Of a stretch of DNA of 64,000 nucleotides, positions 32,243-40,939 are shown piece by piece. How positions within the stretch are numbered: the stretch's first letter is position 1; every line of letters begins with the position of its first letter. The stretch lies in assembly GCF_015831345.1 (NCBI RefSeq), contig NZ_JADWYS010000001.1, forward strand, positions 2,694,618 to 2,758,617, read 5' to 3'. The translations under genes and the position numbers were made by a program. The notes under the pieces are model-generated. The model was not told where the DNA came from. It did not search any database and saw only the letters and a list, made by a program, of their open reading frames with translations. This DNA is from Caenimonas aquaedulcis. GTDB taxonomy: Bacteria > Pseudomonadota > Gammaproteobacteria > Burkholderiales > Burkholderiaceae_C.

Positions 32243-32273
32243 AACCCTAAAAACGCTGCGCGTTTTTAGGGTT
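32243..32273. terminator. Perfect 14-bp hairpin, bidirectional
   Basis: AACCCTAAAAACGC pairs exactly with GCGTTTTTAGGGTT around a TGC loop. The internal A and T runs make it a likely two-way terminator between the barstar and rsmA units. Confidence 0.6.
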
Positions 32274-32284
32274 GTTGGCCAGGT

Positions 32285-32314
32285 AAAAAAGCCGGGGGGA
32301 CCCCGGCTTTTTTT
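32285..32314. terminator. Bidirectional intrinsic terminator
   Basis: AAAAAA, GCCGGGG / CCCCGGC stem, then TTTTTTT. Ends the lptD-surA-rsmA unit on the minus strand and the barnase/barstar unit on the plus strand. Confidence 0.85.
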
Positions 32315-32368
32315 GTTTGGAAGGCGCCCTGCATGTTATTTCGGGCGCGGGTCTTCGGCTGCGCTGTC

Positions 32369-33151
32369 TTACTCCCTCTCCCTCTGGGAGAGGGTCGGGG
32401 TGAGGGCAAGCGCGACGTACTCTTGAACGGGGACTTCCTCTGCTCGCCTTTGCAGGTCGAATTCGCCCTGGAATTTTTTTCCCTCCAGCCACTTCCCCAA
32501 CGAGTGCCGCAGCAGCTTTCTTCGCATGCTGAAGGCGACCTGCACGATTTCCGAGAGCAGTTTTTCATCGACCTTTGCCGGGGCGGCGAGGGGGACCATG
32601 CGCACCACCGCGCTGTCCACCCTCGGCGGCGGGTCGAACGATTCGGGCGGCACGGCCAGGACGTTCTCCATTTCGTAGCGCCACTGCAGCATCACCGAGA
32701 GGCGGCCATAGTCGCTCGTCGCAGGGCTCGCCACCATGCGCTCGATCACTTCCTTTTGCAGCATGAAATGCTGGTCCCGCACGCTGTCCACGAACCCGAG
32801 CAGGTGAAAGAGGATGGGCGTCGAGATGTTGTAGGGCAGGTTGCCCACCACGCGCAGCTTCGGCGCGCCCATCGAAGCGGCAAGCGCGGCGAAGTCCACT
32901 TTCAGCACGTCCGACTCGATCACTTGCAGTTGCGGATGCTCGCGCAGCCTGGCGGCGAGGTCGCGATCCAGCTCGATCACGGCGAGCTTGCCGAGCCGCT
33001 CCACCAGGGGCTGCGTCAATGCCGCGAGGCCGGGGCCGATTTCCACCATCGCCTCGCCCGCCTTGGGGGCGATCTCCCGAACGATGGCATCGATGATGCC
33101 GCCGTCGGACAGGAAATGCTGCCCGAAGCGCTTGCGGGCGATGTGCTTCAT
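32369..33151 (-). CDS. rsmA: 16S rRNA dimethyladenosine transferase
   Basis: 260 residues. SAM motif [11 protein letters not shown], acidic VIELDRDL, and catalytic NLPYNIS (the NLPY motif) are present. It dimethylates A1518 and A1519 in helix 45 of 16S rRNA. Third gene of the lptD-surA-rsmA unit, 18 bp after surA; pdxA, which lies here in E. coli, is absent. The final residues ([12 protein letters not shown]) are encoded by a palindromic repeat at 32372-32408, so the native C-terminus has been replaced or extended by repeat DNA. Confidence 0.94.
   Translation of the reverse strand: MKHIARKRFGQHFLSDGGIIDAIVREIAPKAGEAMVEIGPGLAALTQPLVERLGKLAVIELDRDLAARLREHPQLQVIESDVLKVDFAALAASMGAPKLRVVGNLPYNISTPILFHLLGFVDSVRDQHFMLQKEVIERMVASPATSDYGRLSVMLQWRYEMENVLAVPPESFDPPPRVDSAVVRMVPLAAPAKVDEKLLSEIVQVAFSMRRKLLRHSLGKWLEGKKFQGEFDLQRRAEEVPVQEYVALALTPTLSQRERE
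32372..32408 (-). repeat. REP-like palindromic repeat, copy 1 (end of rsmA)
   Basis: 37-bp element: CCCTCTCCC-TCT-GGGAGAGGG perfect 9-bp palindrome followed by TCGGGGTGAGGG. Matches copy 2 at 61453-61489 at 32 of 37 positions (opposite strand). It forms the last codons of rsmA, with the TAA directly after it. Confidence 0.85.
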
Positions 33152-33169
33152 GCGTCCCGCCTGTCCGCG

Positions 33170-34546
33170 CTATTGCGGAGGCTGGCGAAACTCGACGTAC
33201 GCGCGCCCGCGAACTTCCTGCGCCCACTGCACGTACGCTTCGTCGAGCTTCTTTTCCTTCACCATGTTGCGCGCGATCTCGCGCTGTTCGCGCTGGGTGA
33301 GCGTCGACTGCCTCCGCTCGAGCAGCTGGATCAGGTGGACACCGAAACGCGACACGATCGGGTCGGCGATCTTGCCCGGCGCGAGGCTGTTCATCGCGTC
33401 CTCGAACTCCGGCACGAAGAGGCCCGGGCTGGCCCAGCCCAGGTCCCCGCCGTTCGGTGCGCTCGCGTCCTGCGACGACTCACGCGCGAGCTGCGCGAAG
33501 TCCGCCTGCCCGGCTTCGATGCGCTTCTTGAAATCCGCCAGCCGGGCGAGTGCCGCGGTCTCGCTCAGTTGCGCACTGGGTCGCAGCAGGATGTGCCGCG
33601 CATGGCTTTGCACCACACGCATGCCCGCCACGCCGCCCTGGTGTTTCTCCACCATCTTGATCACATGGAAGCCGGCGCCCGAGCGCACCAGCTCGGCGAC
33701 GCCGCCTTCAGGCAGCGCCTGCACCGCTTCGAAGAAGAGCGGTGGATAGCGATCGCCCGTGCGCAGGCCGACGATGCCGCCGTTGGTGGCCGCGCCAGGC
33801 GCATCCGAGAATTCCGCCGCGAGCTTCGCGAAGTCCTCGCCGGCCCTCGCGCGCTCCAGCACGCGTTGCGCGCGTGCGCGCAGCTGCGCCGCCTGCTGCT
33901 CGTTGGCGTTCTCCGGCACGGCGATCAGGATGTGCGCCAGGTTGATCTCCATCGAGGCGGGATCGTTGCTGTTCTTCTGGTTGCGCAGGAATTCGTCGAT
34001 CTCCAGGTCGCTCACGCGCACGCGGCTTTCGAGTTCGCGTTCGCGCAGGCGCGTGAGCAGCAACTGCTCACGCAAGTCGGCCCGGAACTGCGCGAGCGGG
34101 ATCCCGTCGGCCGCCAGGCGCTTGCGCAGCTCGGGCACGTCGATCCGGTTCTGCCGCGCCACGTTCTGCTCGGCGAGGTCCACGGCGGCCTCCTCGGCCT
34201 TGATGCCGTTCTCGCGCGCAAGCTGCAGTTGCGCCCTCTCGCTGATGAGACGTTCGAGCACCTGGCGCGCGAACTCCGCGCGCGGCGGCACGGGCTGGCC
34301 CTGCTGCGCAAGCTGCTGCTCGAAGCGCGCCATGCGATCGCGCACCTCGTTGTTCGTGATCGGCTCGGAGTTGACCACCGCGACGATGTAGTCGGCTTGG
34401 CGCGGACCCGTGTCGCGCGCCGCAGGCCGCGCGGCGGTGAACGGCAGGGGACGAAACCCCTGCGCGGCCGCGGGCAGCGCGAGCACGAGGGCCTGCGCGG
34501 CAAAAACCAGCCCGAGGGCGGAGGGTCGTAGGTTCATGGTGCTCAT
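33170..34546 (-). CDS. surA: Periplasmic chaperone/peptidyl-prolyl isomerase SurA
   Basis: 458 residues: signal peptide (hydrophobic about 9-28, ending AAAQ), SurA_N chaperone domain (about 48-170), then two parvulin rotamase domains (about 200-305 with HILIAVPE, and 320-420 with ARHILLRPS). SurA escorts outer membrane proteins, LptD above all, through the periplasm. 14 bp after the lptD stop on the same strand. ATG 34546 and ATG 34537 are both possible starts; neither has a strong Shine-Dalgarno. Confidence 0.93.
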   Translation of the reverse strand: MSTMNLRPSALGLVFAAQALVLALPAAAQGFRPLPFTAARPAARDTGPRQADYIVAVVNSEPITNNEVRDRMARFEQQLAQQGQPVPPRAEFARQVLERLISERAQLQLARENGIKAEEAAVDLAEQNVARQNRIDVPELRKRLAADGIPLAQFRADLREQLLLTRLRERELESRVRVSDLEIDEFLRNQKNSNDPASMEINLAHILIAVPENANEQQAAQLRARAQRVLERARAGEDFAKLAAEFSDAPGAATNGGIVGLRTGDRYPPLFFEAVQALPEGGVAELVRSGAGFHVIKMVEKHQGGVAGMRVVQSHARHILLRPSAQLSETAALARLADFKKRIEAGQADFAQLARESSQDASAPNGGDLGWASPGLFVPEFEDAMNSLAPGKIADPIVSRFGVHLIQLLERRQSTLTQREQREIARNMVKEKKLDEAYVQWAQEVRGRAYVEFRQPPQ

Positions 34547-34560
34547 GGTGATTGTCGGCC

Positions 34561-36939
34561 CTAGTCGTAATTGGTGAAACGGCTGGGCGCCGTGACCTGC
34601 TCGCGCAGGTACTGGTAGCGGGGGATATTTTCCTTCAGCGTCTGCAGCGCATTGGAGCCCAGTCGCGTAAAGCCCACGAACTCCAGCTGGAAGAGGATGC
34701 GCTTGTTGGCGGACGTCGTGCTGCTCTGCAGGCGTTCCACCACGATGCGGCCGAGCCAGCAGCCGGCGTCGTATTCGAGCCCGACGACCGCGTCCACGAG
34801 CTTGCGGTCCTGCAGCGAATAGTTCAGGCGTCCCACGCTGTACCAGCGGCCCTCGCCTCCCCCGTTGCCCGCCCCGAGGTCCTGGCCCCTGTCGCCCCAC
34901 AGGTCGTTGAGCGGCCACTGCCAGCCCACGTCGATCTGCTCGCTCTGGCCGCGCTGGAGGCGGTAGGCCGCGCTGATCACGTGGTAGTTGCCGGGGCTGT
35001 AGCGCCCGCCGATCGTCTCGCGTATCGAGCGGCCGGTCTTCGGGTTGTACTGCACGGTGGCGTCGAGGCTCCACTTGGGCGTCCAGTTGATGGTCGCGCC
35101 GAAGAGGATGTCGGACAGGCGCTCGCTCACCGGCGCCTCGCCGGGCAGCGTCACGCGCTGGTCCTTGAAGCGCACGCGCTGCGCGACGCCGAAGCGCGCC
35201 GCTTCCGCGCCCGTGTCCGGGTCCAGCAGGCGTGTCGTCGCGCCGAGCGTGAGCAGGTTGTTGTCGGAGATCCGGTCGTTGCCGCCGAAGGCGTTTTCCG
35301 TGTAGATCGTCGCGAAGTTGAAGTCGTTGGCGGCGGAGTCGTAGTTGGGCAGCAGGCTCTGGTCGCGAAACGGCGTGTACACGTAGAACGCCCGCGGCTC
35401 CAGCGTCTGTCGGAAGTTGCGCCCGAAGTAGGTGGCATCGCGCTCGAACACCATGCCGCTGTCCACGCTGAAGGTCGGCACCGTGCGGCTGGCGGTCGTG
35501 GCGCCGTTGGCGAGCGGCGCGTCGAAGCCGTATTGCGTCGAGTGCAGCTGCAGCTTCGGGATCACGAACCAGCCCGGCGCCTGCCACGGCCGGCTGATGC
35601 GCGCGACCGTGAACGCCCGATGCCCGTTGGGCTGCCCCGTGAGGACCGGGTTGGATTCGAAGCGGGTGTAGTCGGCTTCCAGGTAGGCATCGAGGCCGGC
35701 CGGCAGGTTGCTGCTGGTGTAACGCCCGACCACCTGCGGCAGCCGGTCGTACGGCGGCACGATGGGCGCCGTGACGTCCTGCAGTGTCTGCCACTTCAAG
35801 GCGCGGGCATTCAGCGTGAAGTCGCCGCGCGACCAGGTGAGCGAACCGTCGTTGGCGAGCAGGCGCTGCGTCAGCGAGGAGGTCGAGCGCGAGAAATCGC
35901 GCCAGTAATCATCGTCGCTCACGCGGTTGAGGTTCAGGTTCAGCGTGACCGGGCCGAACGGCAGGCCGGCGCCCAGCAGGCCGTCGTGCTTGACCGCATA
36001 GCCCCAGCGGTCGCGGTCGCGCAGCTTGTCGTTCGGCATGAAGTTCGCGCGCAGCTCGCCGGCGTAGTCGCGCTCGAGATAGCGGAATTCGCCGCCGAAG
36101 TCGATGCCGCGCTTGGTCATGAGCGCGGGATAGAAGGTGGCGTCGCGGTTGGGTGCGATGTTCCAGTAGTACGGCAGCGTGAGTTCCGCGCCGTTCAGGC
36201 TGTCCAGCCCGATGGTGGGGGGCAGCAGGCCCGACTTGCGCTTGTCCGAGAGCGGAAAACTGAGTTCGGGCACCGGCAGGATCGGCAGTCCCATGAAGCT
36301 CAGCACCGCGCCGCTCGCCTGGCCGATTTCTTCCTCGTTGTCGATGCGGATGCTCGCGGCGCGCAGGATCCAGTCGGGCATCCAGGCCGGGCCCGGCCGG
36401 CGCTGGCAGGTCGTGTAGGTCGCCTTGCGGATGATCGCGCGCTTGTCGTCGATGAAGTCGACACGCTCGGCTTCGCCATAGGCGTTGTTGCGCAGGAACC
36501 GGTAGCTCGGCTGGAGGAAAAAGCCTTCGTAGGCATCCACCTTCAGCTCGAGCAGCGGCCCTTCGAAGGTATTGCCGGCACGGTTGATGTGCACATTGCC
36601 CCGCGCCTTCGCGAGGTCCTCGGGCTGGTAGTACTCGAGGCGGTCCGCGCGGATCACGGTATCGCCACGACGCAGTTGGGCATTGCCCTCGATCACGGTC
36701 TCGAGGTCGGTGCGGCCCGAGGCCTTGTCCCCGGACACGTAGGTCGGCTGCTGGTCGCGCGCCGCGGGGGGCAATGTCTCGGCAAGCATCGGGCTGGGCT
36801 TGAGCACGAGGGGCGGCTCGTCCTGCGCCACCGCGCGCGACGCGGCGCCTTGCAGCACGGCGAACGCGACCCAGGCGACGGGCGTCAGGGCAAAGCGGGG
36901 GCGCGACGCCCTGGGTTTCAAGTCGTGTCTCGAATGCAT
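34561..36939 (-). CDS. lptD: LPS-assembly outer membrane protein LptD
   Basis: 792 residues: signal peptide (to about Ala38), LptA-like jellyroll domain (about 65-200), then a large beta barrel. LptD with LptE inserts LPS in the outer leaflet. Only two Cys are present, in TYTTCQ and DAGCWLG, against four in E. coli; they match the domain-bridging disulfide in position. Divergent from amgK across 57 bp, the arrangement common in Pseudomonas and Burkholderiales. First gene of lptD-surA-rsmA. Confidence 0.94.
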   Translation of the reverse strand: MHSRHDLKPRASRPRFALTPVAWVAFAVLQGAASRAVAQDEPPLVLKPSPMLAETLPPAARDQQPTYVSGDKASGRTDLETVIEGNAQLRRGDTVIRADRLEYYQPEDLAKARGNVHINRAGNTFEGPLLELKVDAYEGFFLQPSYRFLRNNAYGEAERVDFIDDKRAIIRKATYTTCQRRPGPAWMPDWILRAASIRIDNEEEIGQASGAVLSFMGLPILPVPELSFPLSDKRKSGLLPPTIGLDSLNGAELTLPYYWNIAPNRDATFYPALMTKRGIDFGGEFRYLERDYAGELRANFMPNDKLRDRDRWGYAVKHDGLLGAGLPFGPVTLNLNLNRVSDDDYWRDFSRSTSSLTQRLLANDGSLTWSRGDFTLNARALKWQTLQDVTAPIVPPYDRLPQVVGRYTSSNLPAGLDAYLEADYTRFESNPVLTGQPNGHRAFTVARISRPWQAPGWFVIPKLQLHSTQYGFDAPLANGATTASRTVPTFSVDSGMVFERDATYFGRNFRQTLEPRAFYVYTPFRDQSLLPNYDSAANDFNFATIYTENAFGGNDRISDNNLLTLGATTRLLDPDTGAEAARFGVAQRVRFKDQRVTLPGEAPVSERLSDILFGATINWTPKWSLDATVQYNPKTGRSIRETIGGRYSPGNYHVISAAYRLQRGQSEQIDVGWQWPLNDLWGDRGQDLGAGNGGGEGRWYSVGRLNYSLQDRKLVDAVVGLEYDAGCWLGRIVVERLQSSTTSANKRILFQLEFVGFTRLGSNALQTLKENIPRYQYLREQVTAPSRFTNYD

Positions 36940-36981
36940 GTGGACTGCCAGAAAGTAACTGCTGCCGGCAGGACTGATTTG

Positions 36982-36987
36982 TAGAAT
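36982..36987 (+). promoter_or_regulatory. -10-like hexamer of amgK
   Basis: TAGAAT ends 9 nt before the amgK ATG, with no Shine-Dalgarno in between; transcription from it would start 2-4 nt before the ATG or at it. Confidence 0.45.
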
Positions 36988-36996
36988 GGATTATCC

Positions 36997-38088
36997 ATGA
37001 GCGAACCCCTTGACACGCCCCCTGCGGCGCCTGCCGCCGCCCTGTGGGCCGATCCCGCCCGCGAAGCGGCTTTCCGGGCCTGGCTTGAATCCATCACCGC
37101 AGAACACGGACTGCTGCCCGGGACGCTGCGCATCGCTTCGGCGGACGCGAGTTTCCGGCGCTACCTGCGCATCGACACGAGCGAAGGCGACAGCCGCATC
37201 GTCATGGACGCGCCGCCGTCGCACGAGGATTGCCGGCCCTTTGTCCACGTGGCGAGGCTGATGGAAGAAGCCGGCCTGAACGTGCCCGCCGTCTTCGCCT
37301 GGAACGAGGAAGAAGGTTTCATGCTGCTCGGGGATCTCGGCGACACGACCATGATTTCGCAAGTGGCCGGCGGCGGCGAGGCGCCAGCCCAGGCGCTCTA
37401 CTTGCGCGCGGTCGATGCACTGGTCGCGTGGCAGTCCGCCTCGCGCCCGCAGGTGCTGCCGCCGTACGACCGCGCGCTGCTTGCGCGGGAGCTCGCCCTG
37501 TTTCCCGACTGGTACCTCGAGAAGCATCGCGGCCTGAAGGTCGAGGGCAAGATGCGCGACACGCTGGACAGCACCTTCGCGCTGATCATCGAGCGCAACC
37601 TGGCAGCGCCCAGCGTGTTCGTGCACCGCGACTTCATGGCGCGCAACCTGATGGTCCCGCCGGACCCGCAGGAACCGCGGCTGGGCGTGCTCGATTTCCA
37701 GGATGCGGTCTACGGACCGATCACCTACGACATCGCGAGCCTGATGCGCGATGCGTTCATCAGCTGGGACGAGGAGTTCGTGCTCGACATCACCGTGCGC
37801 TATTGGCAGAAGGCGCAAAAGGCGGGCCTGCCGGTCGATCCGGACTTCGGCGAGTTCTATCGCGGCGTGGAGTGGATGGGCCTGCAGCGCCACCTGAAAG
37901 TCGCGGGGATCTTCGCGCGACTGACGCTGCGCGACGGCAAACCCAAGTACCTGAGCGACACGCCGCGGTTCATCGGCTACATCCGCGCCGCCGCGAACCG
38001 CTATCGCGAGCTCGGGCCGCTCTTGCGTCTCATCGACGAGGTGGAAGGCACGCAGGCCGCGGCGGCCTATTCCTTCGGCCGCCTCTAG
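36997..38088 (+). CDS. amgK: N-acetylmuramate/N-acetylglucosamine kinase
   Basis: 363 residues of aminoglycoside phosphotransferase-like fold. Catalytic loop VHRDFMARN (His-x-Asp-x4-Asn) and metal-binding VLDFQDAV are intact. AmgK phosphorylates MurNAc at the anomeric position for MurU in peptidoglycan recycling. MurU itself is at 17635, not adjacent as in Pseudomonas. Starts 12 bp before rsmE. No Shine-Dalgarno; TAGAAT 9 nt upstream suggests a leaderless message. Confidence 0.88.
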   Translation: MSEPLDTPPAAPAAALWADPAREAAFRAWLESITAEHGLLPGTLRIASADASFRRYLRIDTSEGDSRIVMDAPPSHEDCRPFVHVARLMEEAGLNVPAVFAWNEEEGFMLLGDLGDTTMISQVAGGGEAPAQALYLRAVDALVAWQSASRPQVLPPYDRALLARELALFPDWYLEKHRGLKVEGKMRDTLDSTFALIIERNLAAPSVFVHRDFMARNLMVPPDPQEPRLGVLDFQDAVYGPITYDIASLMRDAFISWDEEFVLDITVRYWQKAQKAGLPVDPDFGEFYRGVEWMGLQRHLKVAGIFARLTLRDGKPKYLSDTPRFIGYIRAAANRYRELGPLLRLIDEVEGTQAAAAYSFGRL

Positions 38089-38099
38089 GCCGCTCGCGC

Positions 38100-38807
38100 A
38101 TGCCGCGTTTCCATTGCCCTCTCACGCTGGTGGCCGGCAGCTCCGTGGCGCTGCCGCCGGGCGCGGCCCGCCATGTGCAGGTGCTGCGCCTGCAGCCGGG
38201 CTCGCCGATCGTCCTCTTCAACGGCGAGGGTGGGGAATTCGACGCCGTGGTGGAGCGCATCGGGCGCAGCGAAGTGAGCGCGCAGCTGGTCTCGCATCGC
38301 GCGGTCGAGCGCGAAACCGCGCGGGAGATCCATCTGGCGGTGGGCATGCCCGCCAACGAGCGCATGGACTGGCTGGTCGAAAAAGCCACCGAACTCGGCG
38401 CGGCGTCGATCCAGCCGCTCACCACGCAGCGCAGCGTGGTCCGCCTGGACGGCGAGCGCGCGCAAAAGAAGCGGGGCCACTGGCAAGCCGTTGCCGTGGC
38501 CGCGTGCGAGCAATGCGGCCGCAACCGCGTGCCCGTGGTCGCCCCGGTCGCCATGCTCGACGCGTGGCTTCGGGAGAGGCCCGCCCCCCAGGCAGGGCTG
38601 CTCCTGTCGCTCGATGCGCACGCCCGTCACGTGCGCGATGCGGCCACCGGTGCGGGCGCCGTCGCGTTCCTGAGCGGACCGGAAGGCGGGCTGACTACGC
38701 AGGAGGAAGACGCGGCGCGCGCCGCGGGCTTCACGCCAGTTTCGCTGGGGCCCCGCGTCCTGCGGGCGGAAACCGCGGCACTGGCGGCGCTCGCGGTCCT
38801 CGCCTGA
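38100..38807 (+). CDS. rsmE: 16S rRNA (uracil-1498-N3)-methyltransferase
   Basis: 235 residues: PUA-like N-terminal domain and a SPOUT knot with LSGPEGGL (about 195) and SLGPRVLRAETAALAAL. Methylates U1498 in the decoding centre of 16S rRNA using SAM. 11 bp after amgK, same unit. Confidence 0.93.
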   Translation: MPRFHCPLTLVAGSSVALPPGAARHVQVLRLQPGSPIVLFNGEGGEFDAVVERIGRSEVSAQLVSHRAVERETAREIHLAVGMPANERMDWLVEKATELGAASIQPLTTQRSVVRLDGERAQKKRGHWQAVAVAACEQCGRNRVPVVAPVAMLDAWLRERPAPQAGLLLSLDAHARHVRDAATGAGAVAFLSGPEGGLTTQEEDAARAAGFTPVSLGPRVLRAETAALAALAVLA

Positions 38808-38841
38808 CGGGCGCGCGGCACGCTGGCGCACAATCGCGCGC

Positions 38842-40011
38842 ATGAACCGCAATCTCTGGCTCCTCGCGGCCTGCCAGGGCCTGTTCCTCACCAACAACGT
38901 CACGTTCGCCGCCATCAACGGGCTGGTCGGGCTCTCGCTCGCGCCGCTCGGCTGGATGGCGACGCTGCCGCTCATGGGCTATGTGGTCGGCGGCGCGATA
39001 TCCACGGGCGTGGTCGCCGGCACGCAGCAGCGCCTGGGGCGAAAGCTCTCCTTCCTCACCGGCCTCGCCGTCGCGGCGATCTCCGCGCTCATCTGCGCCT
39101 ACGCCGCATCGACGCGAAATTTCTGGCTGCTGTGCTTCGGCACGGTCGTCGCGGGCTACTACAACGCCAACGCGGGCCTGTACCGCTTCGCCGCCGCCGA
39201 ACTCGCGCAGCCGGCGGCGCGCGAGAAGGCCGTGTCCCTCGTCATGGCGGGCGGACTGCTCGGCGCCGTGGTCGGACCGAACCTGGCCGCGCAAACGCGC
39301 GACTACTTCGCGGCGCCGTTCGTGGGCGCCTATCTCGCACTTGCCGTCGTAGCGGCGCTGTCGGCAGCGCTCCTGTCCTTCGTGACGTTCACGACACCGC
39401 CGCGCAAGGCGCAGGCGGGCCAGGGGCGGCCCCTGTCGCAGATCATGCGGCAACCGATCTTCATCGTGGCGGCCGCCTCGGGCGCCCTGGGCTACGGGGT
39501 GATGAACCTGTTGATGGCCTCGACGCCCATCGCCATGCAGCAATGCGCACTGCCTTTTTCCGACATCGCCTTCGTCCTCCAATGGCACGTGATCGGGATG
39601 TTCGCACCGGGCTTTTTCACCGGCCACCTGATCAAGCGCTTCGGCGCGCTGCCCGTCATGGGCGTGGGCGTGCTGTTGAACCTGGGCTGCGTGGCCGTGG
39701 CCCTGTCAGGGCTGGACGTCGCGCAGTTCACGCTGGCGCTGCTCCTGCTCGGGGTCGGATGGAATTTCCTGTTCACGGGCAGCACCACGCTTTCCCTGTC
39801 GGCCTACGGCCCCGACGAGAAGGACCGCGCGCAAGGCGCCCTCAATTTCTTCGTCTTCGCGACGCTCGCGCTCAGTTCGTTCTCATCGGGCGTGCTGGTC
39901 ACGACCCGCGGGTGGACCTGGCTGAATTACGGTTCGCTGCTGCCGCTGGCGCTGGCGGGCGGTGCGATCGTGTGGCTGCAACTCAGAACCGCTCGTCCAG
40001 CCACTGCTTGA
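38842..40011 (+). CDS. MFS permease
   Basis: 389 residues, about 12 helices in two bundles with a central loop near 195-210. The helix 2-3 loop carries GRKLSF, and the N-terminus (NLWLLAACQGLFLTNN) resembles MFS proteins of unknown substrate. The 3' end overlaps the convergent alpha/beta hydrolase by 29 bp. CACAAT 7 nt upstream of the ATG and no Shine-Dalgarno. Confidence 0.8.
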   Translation: MNRNLWLLAACQGLFLTNNVTFAAINGLVGLSLAPLGWMATLPLMGYVVGGAISTGVVAGTQQRLGRKLSFLTGLAVAAISALICAYAASTRNFWLLCFGTVVAGYYNANAGLYRFAAAELAQPAAREKAVSLVMAGGLLGAVVGPNLAAQTRDYFAAPFVGAYLALAVVAALSAALLSFVTFTTPPRKAQAGQGRPLSQIMRQPIFIVAAASGALGYGVMNLLMASTPIAMQQCALPFSDIAFVLQWHVIGMFAPGFFTGHLIKRFGALPVMGVGVLLNLGCVAVALSGLDVAQFTLALLLLGVGWNFLFTGSTTLSLSAYGPDEKDRAQGALNFFVFATLALSSFSSGVLVTTRGWTWLNYGSLLPLALAGGAIVWLQLRTARPATA

Positions 40012-40834
40012 GCATCTCGTAGACCGGCTCGGCGTCGAGCTCGTGAAAGATCTCGTGGAACAGCGCCGTGAAGCAGTGCGACCGCACCACGCTGTCCGGC
40101 GCGGCCGCCGCGAAGGCGCGGCTGCCTTCCGAATTGACGAGCTTGTCCTGGCCGGCATACATCAGCAGGGTCGGCACCGTCCACTGCGGCGCACGCTCGA
40201 TCACGCGCGGGCCGCCGTCGGCGATGAAGCGCGCGAGCCGGCCCGAGATGCGGTCGTGCACCCGGGGATCCCTGCGGTACGCGGCCACGACATCCGGGTC
40301 GTGCGAGATGAAGTCGGGATCGAGGCCGTTGCCCACCGTGAAGTTCGGCGCCACGCGAGGCAGCGTGGCCAGCAGCAGTTTCTGGAACGAATTCAGGCCG
40401 GGGTCGAGTGCGGGCGAAGACAGCACGAGTCCGTCGACCGCTTCCTGCTGCATGGCCACCAGCAGCGCGGTGACCAACCCCCCCATGCTGTGGCCGAAGA
40501 GAATGAGCGGCACGCCGGGCTCCATGCGCTTGCGCGTGCTTTGCATGACGTCGGCGAGATCGTCCGTGAAGCGCGTCGGCACCGGCAGCGCGCCGCGCAC
40601 GCCATCGGATTCGCCATGGCCGTATTGGTCGTACCCGCGCACCGCGAACCCCCAGCCGTTGAGCCGCCTCGCGAGCTGGTCGTAACGGCCGGCGTGTTCC
40701 CCCAACCCGTGCACCAGCAGCACGACGCCGCGCAGCCGGAGGCCTTCCGGCAGCGGCCAGTCCTGCAAGGCGAGGTTGTCGCCGTCGCTCGCGGTGAACG
40801 TGGAAAGTGTGGTGTCGCTGGCCGCGTGGCTCAT
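39983..40834 (-). CDS. Alpha/beta hydrolase (monoacylglycerol lipase-like)
   Basis: 283 residues. HGLGEHAGRYDQLA oxyanion-loop motif and the nucleophile elbow GHSMGG are typical of the Hydrolase_4/monoglyceride lipase family; the acid (GQDKLV) and base (CFTALFHEIFHEL) regions are present. Probably hydrolyses monoacylglycerols or lysophospholipids in the cytoplasm. Start at 40834 chosen over 40870 because the family begins close to the core. Overlaps the MFS gene tail by 29 bp. Confidence 0.82.
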   Translation of the reverse strand: MSHAASDTTLSTFTASDGDNLALQDWPLPEGLRLRGVVLLVHGLGEHAGRYDQLARRLNGWGFAVRGYDQYGHGESDGVRGALPVPTRFTDDLADVMQSTRKRMEPGVPLILFGHSMGGLVTALLVAMQQEAVDGLVLSSPALDPGLNSFQKLLLATLPRVAPNFTVGNGLDPDFISHDPDVVAAYRRDPRVHDRISGRLARFIADGGPRVIERAPQWTVPTLLMYAGQDKLVNSEGSRAFAAAAPDSVVRSHCFTALFHEIFHELDAEPVYEMLKQWLDERF

Positions 40835-40939
40835 CGGTCCGATGATGGCGCGGCCACGCCCGGCGGGCAAGCGGATCGCCCCGAAAAACCTGTGACGTGT
40901 GTCGCAGGAATGGCGGGCGGCCCCGGGGGCCGCACCGGG

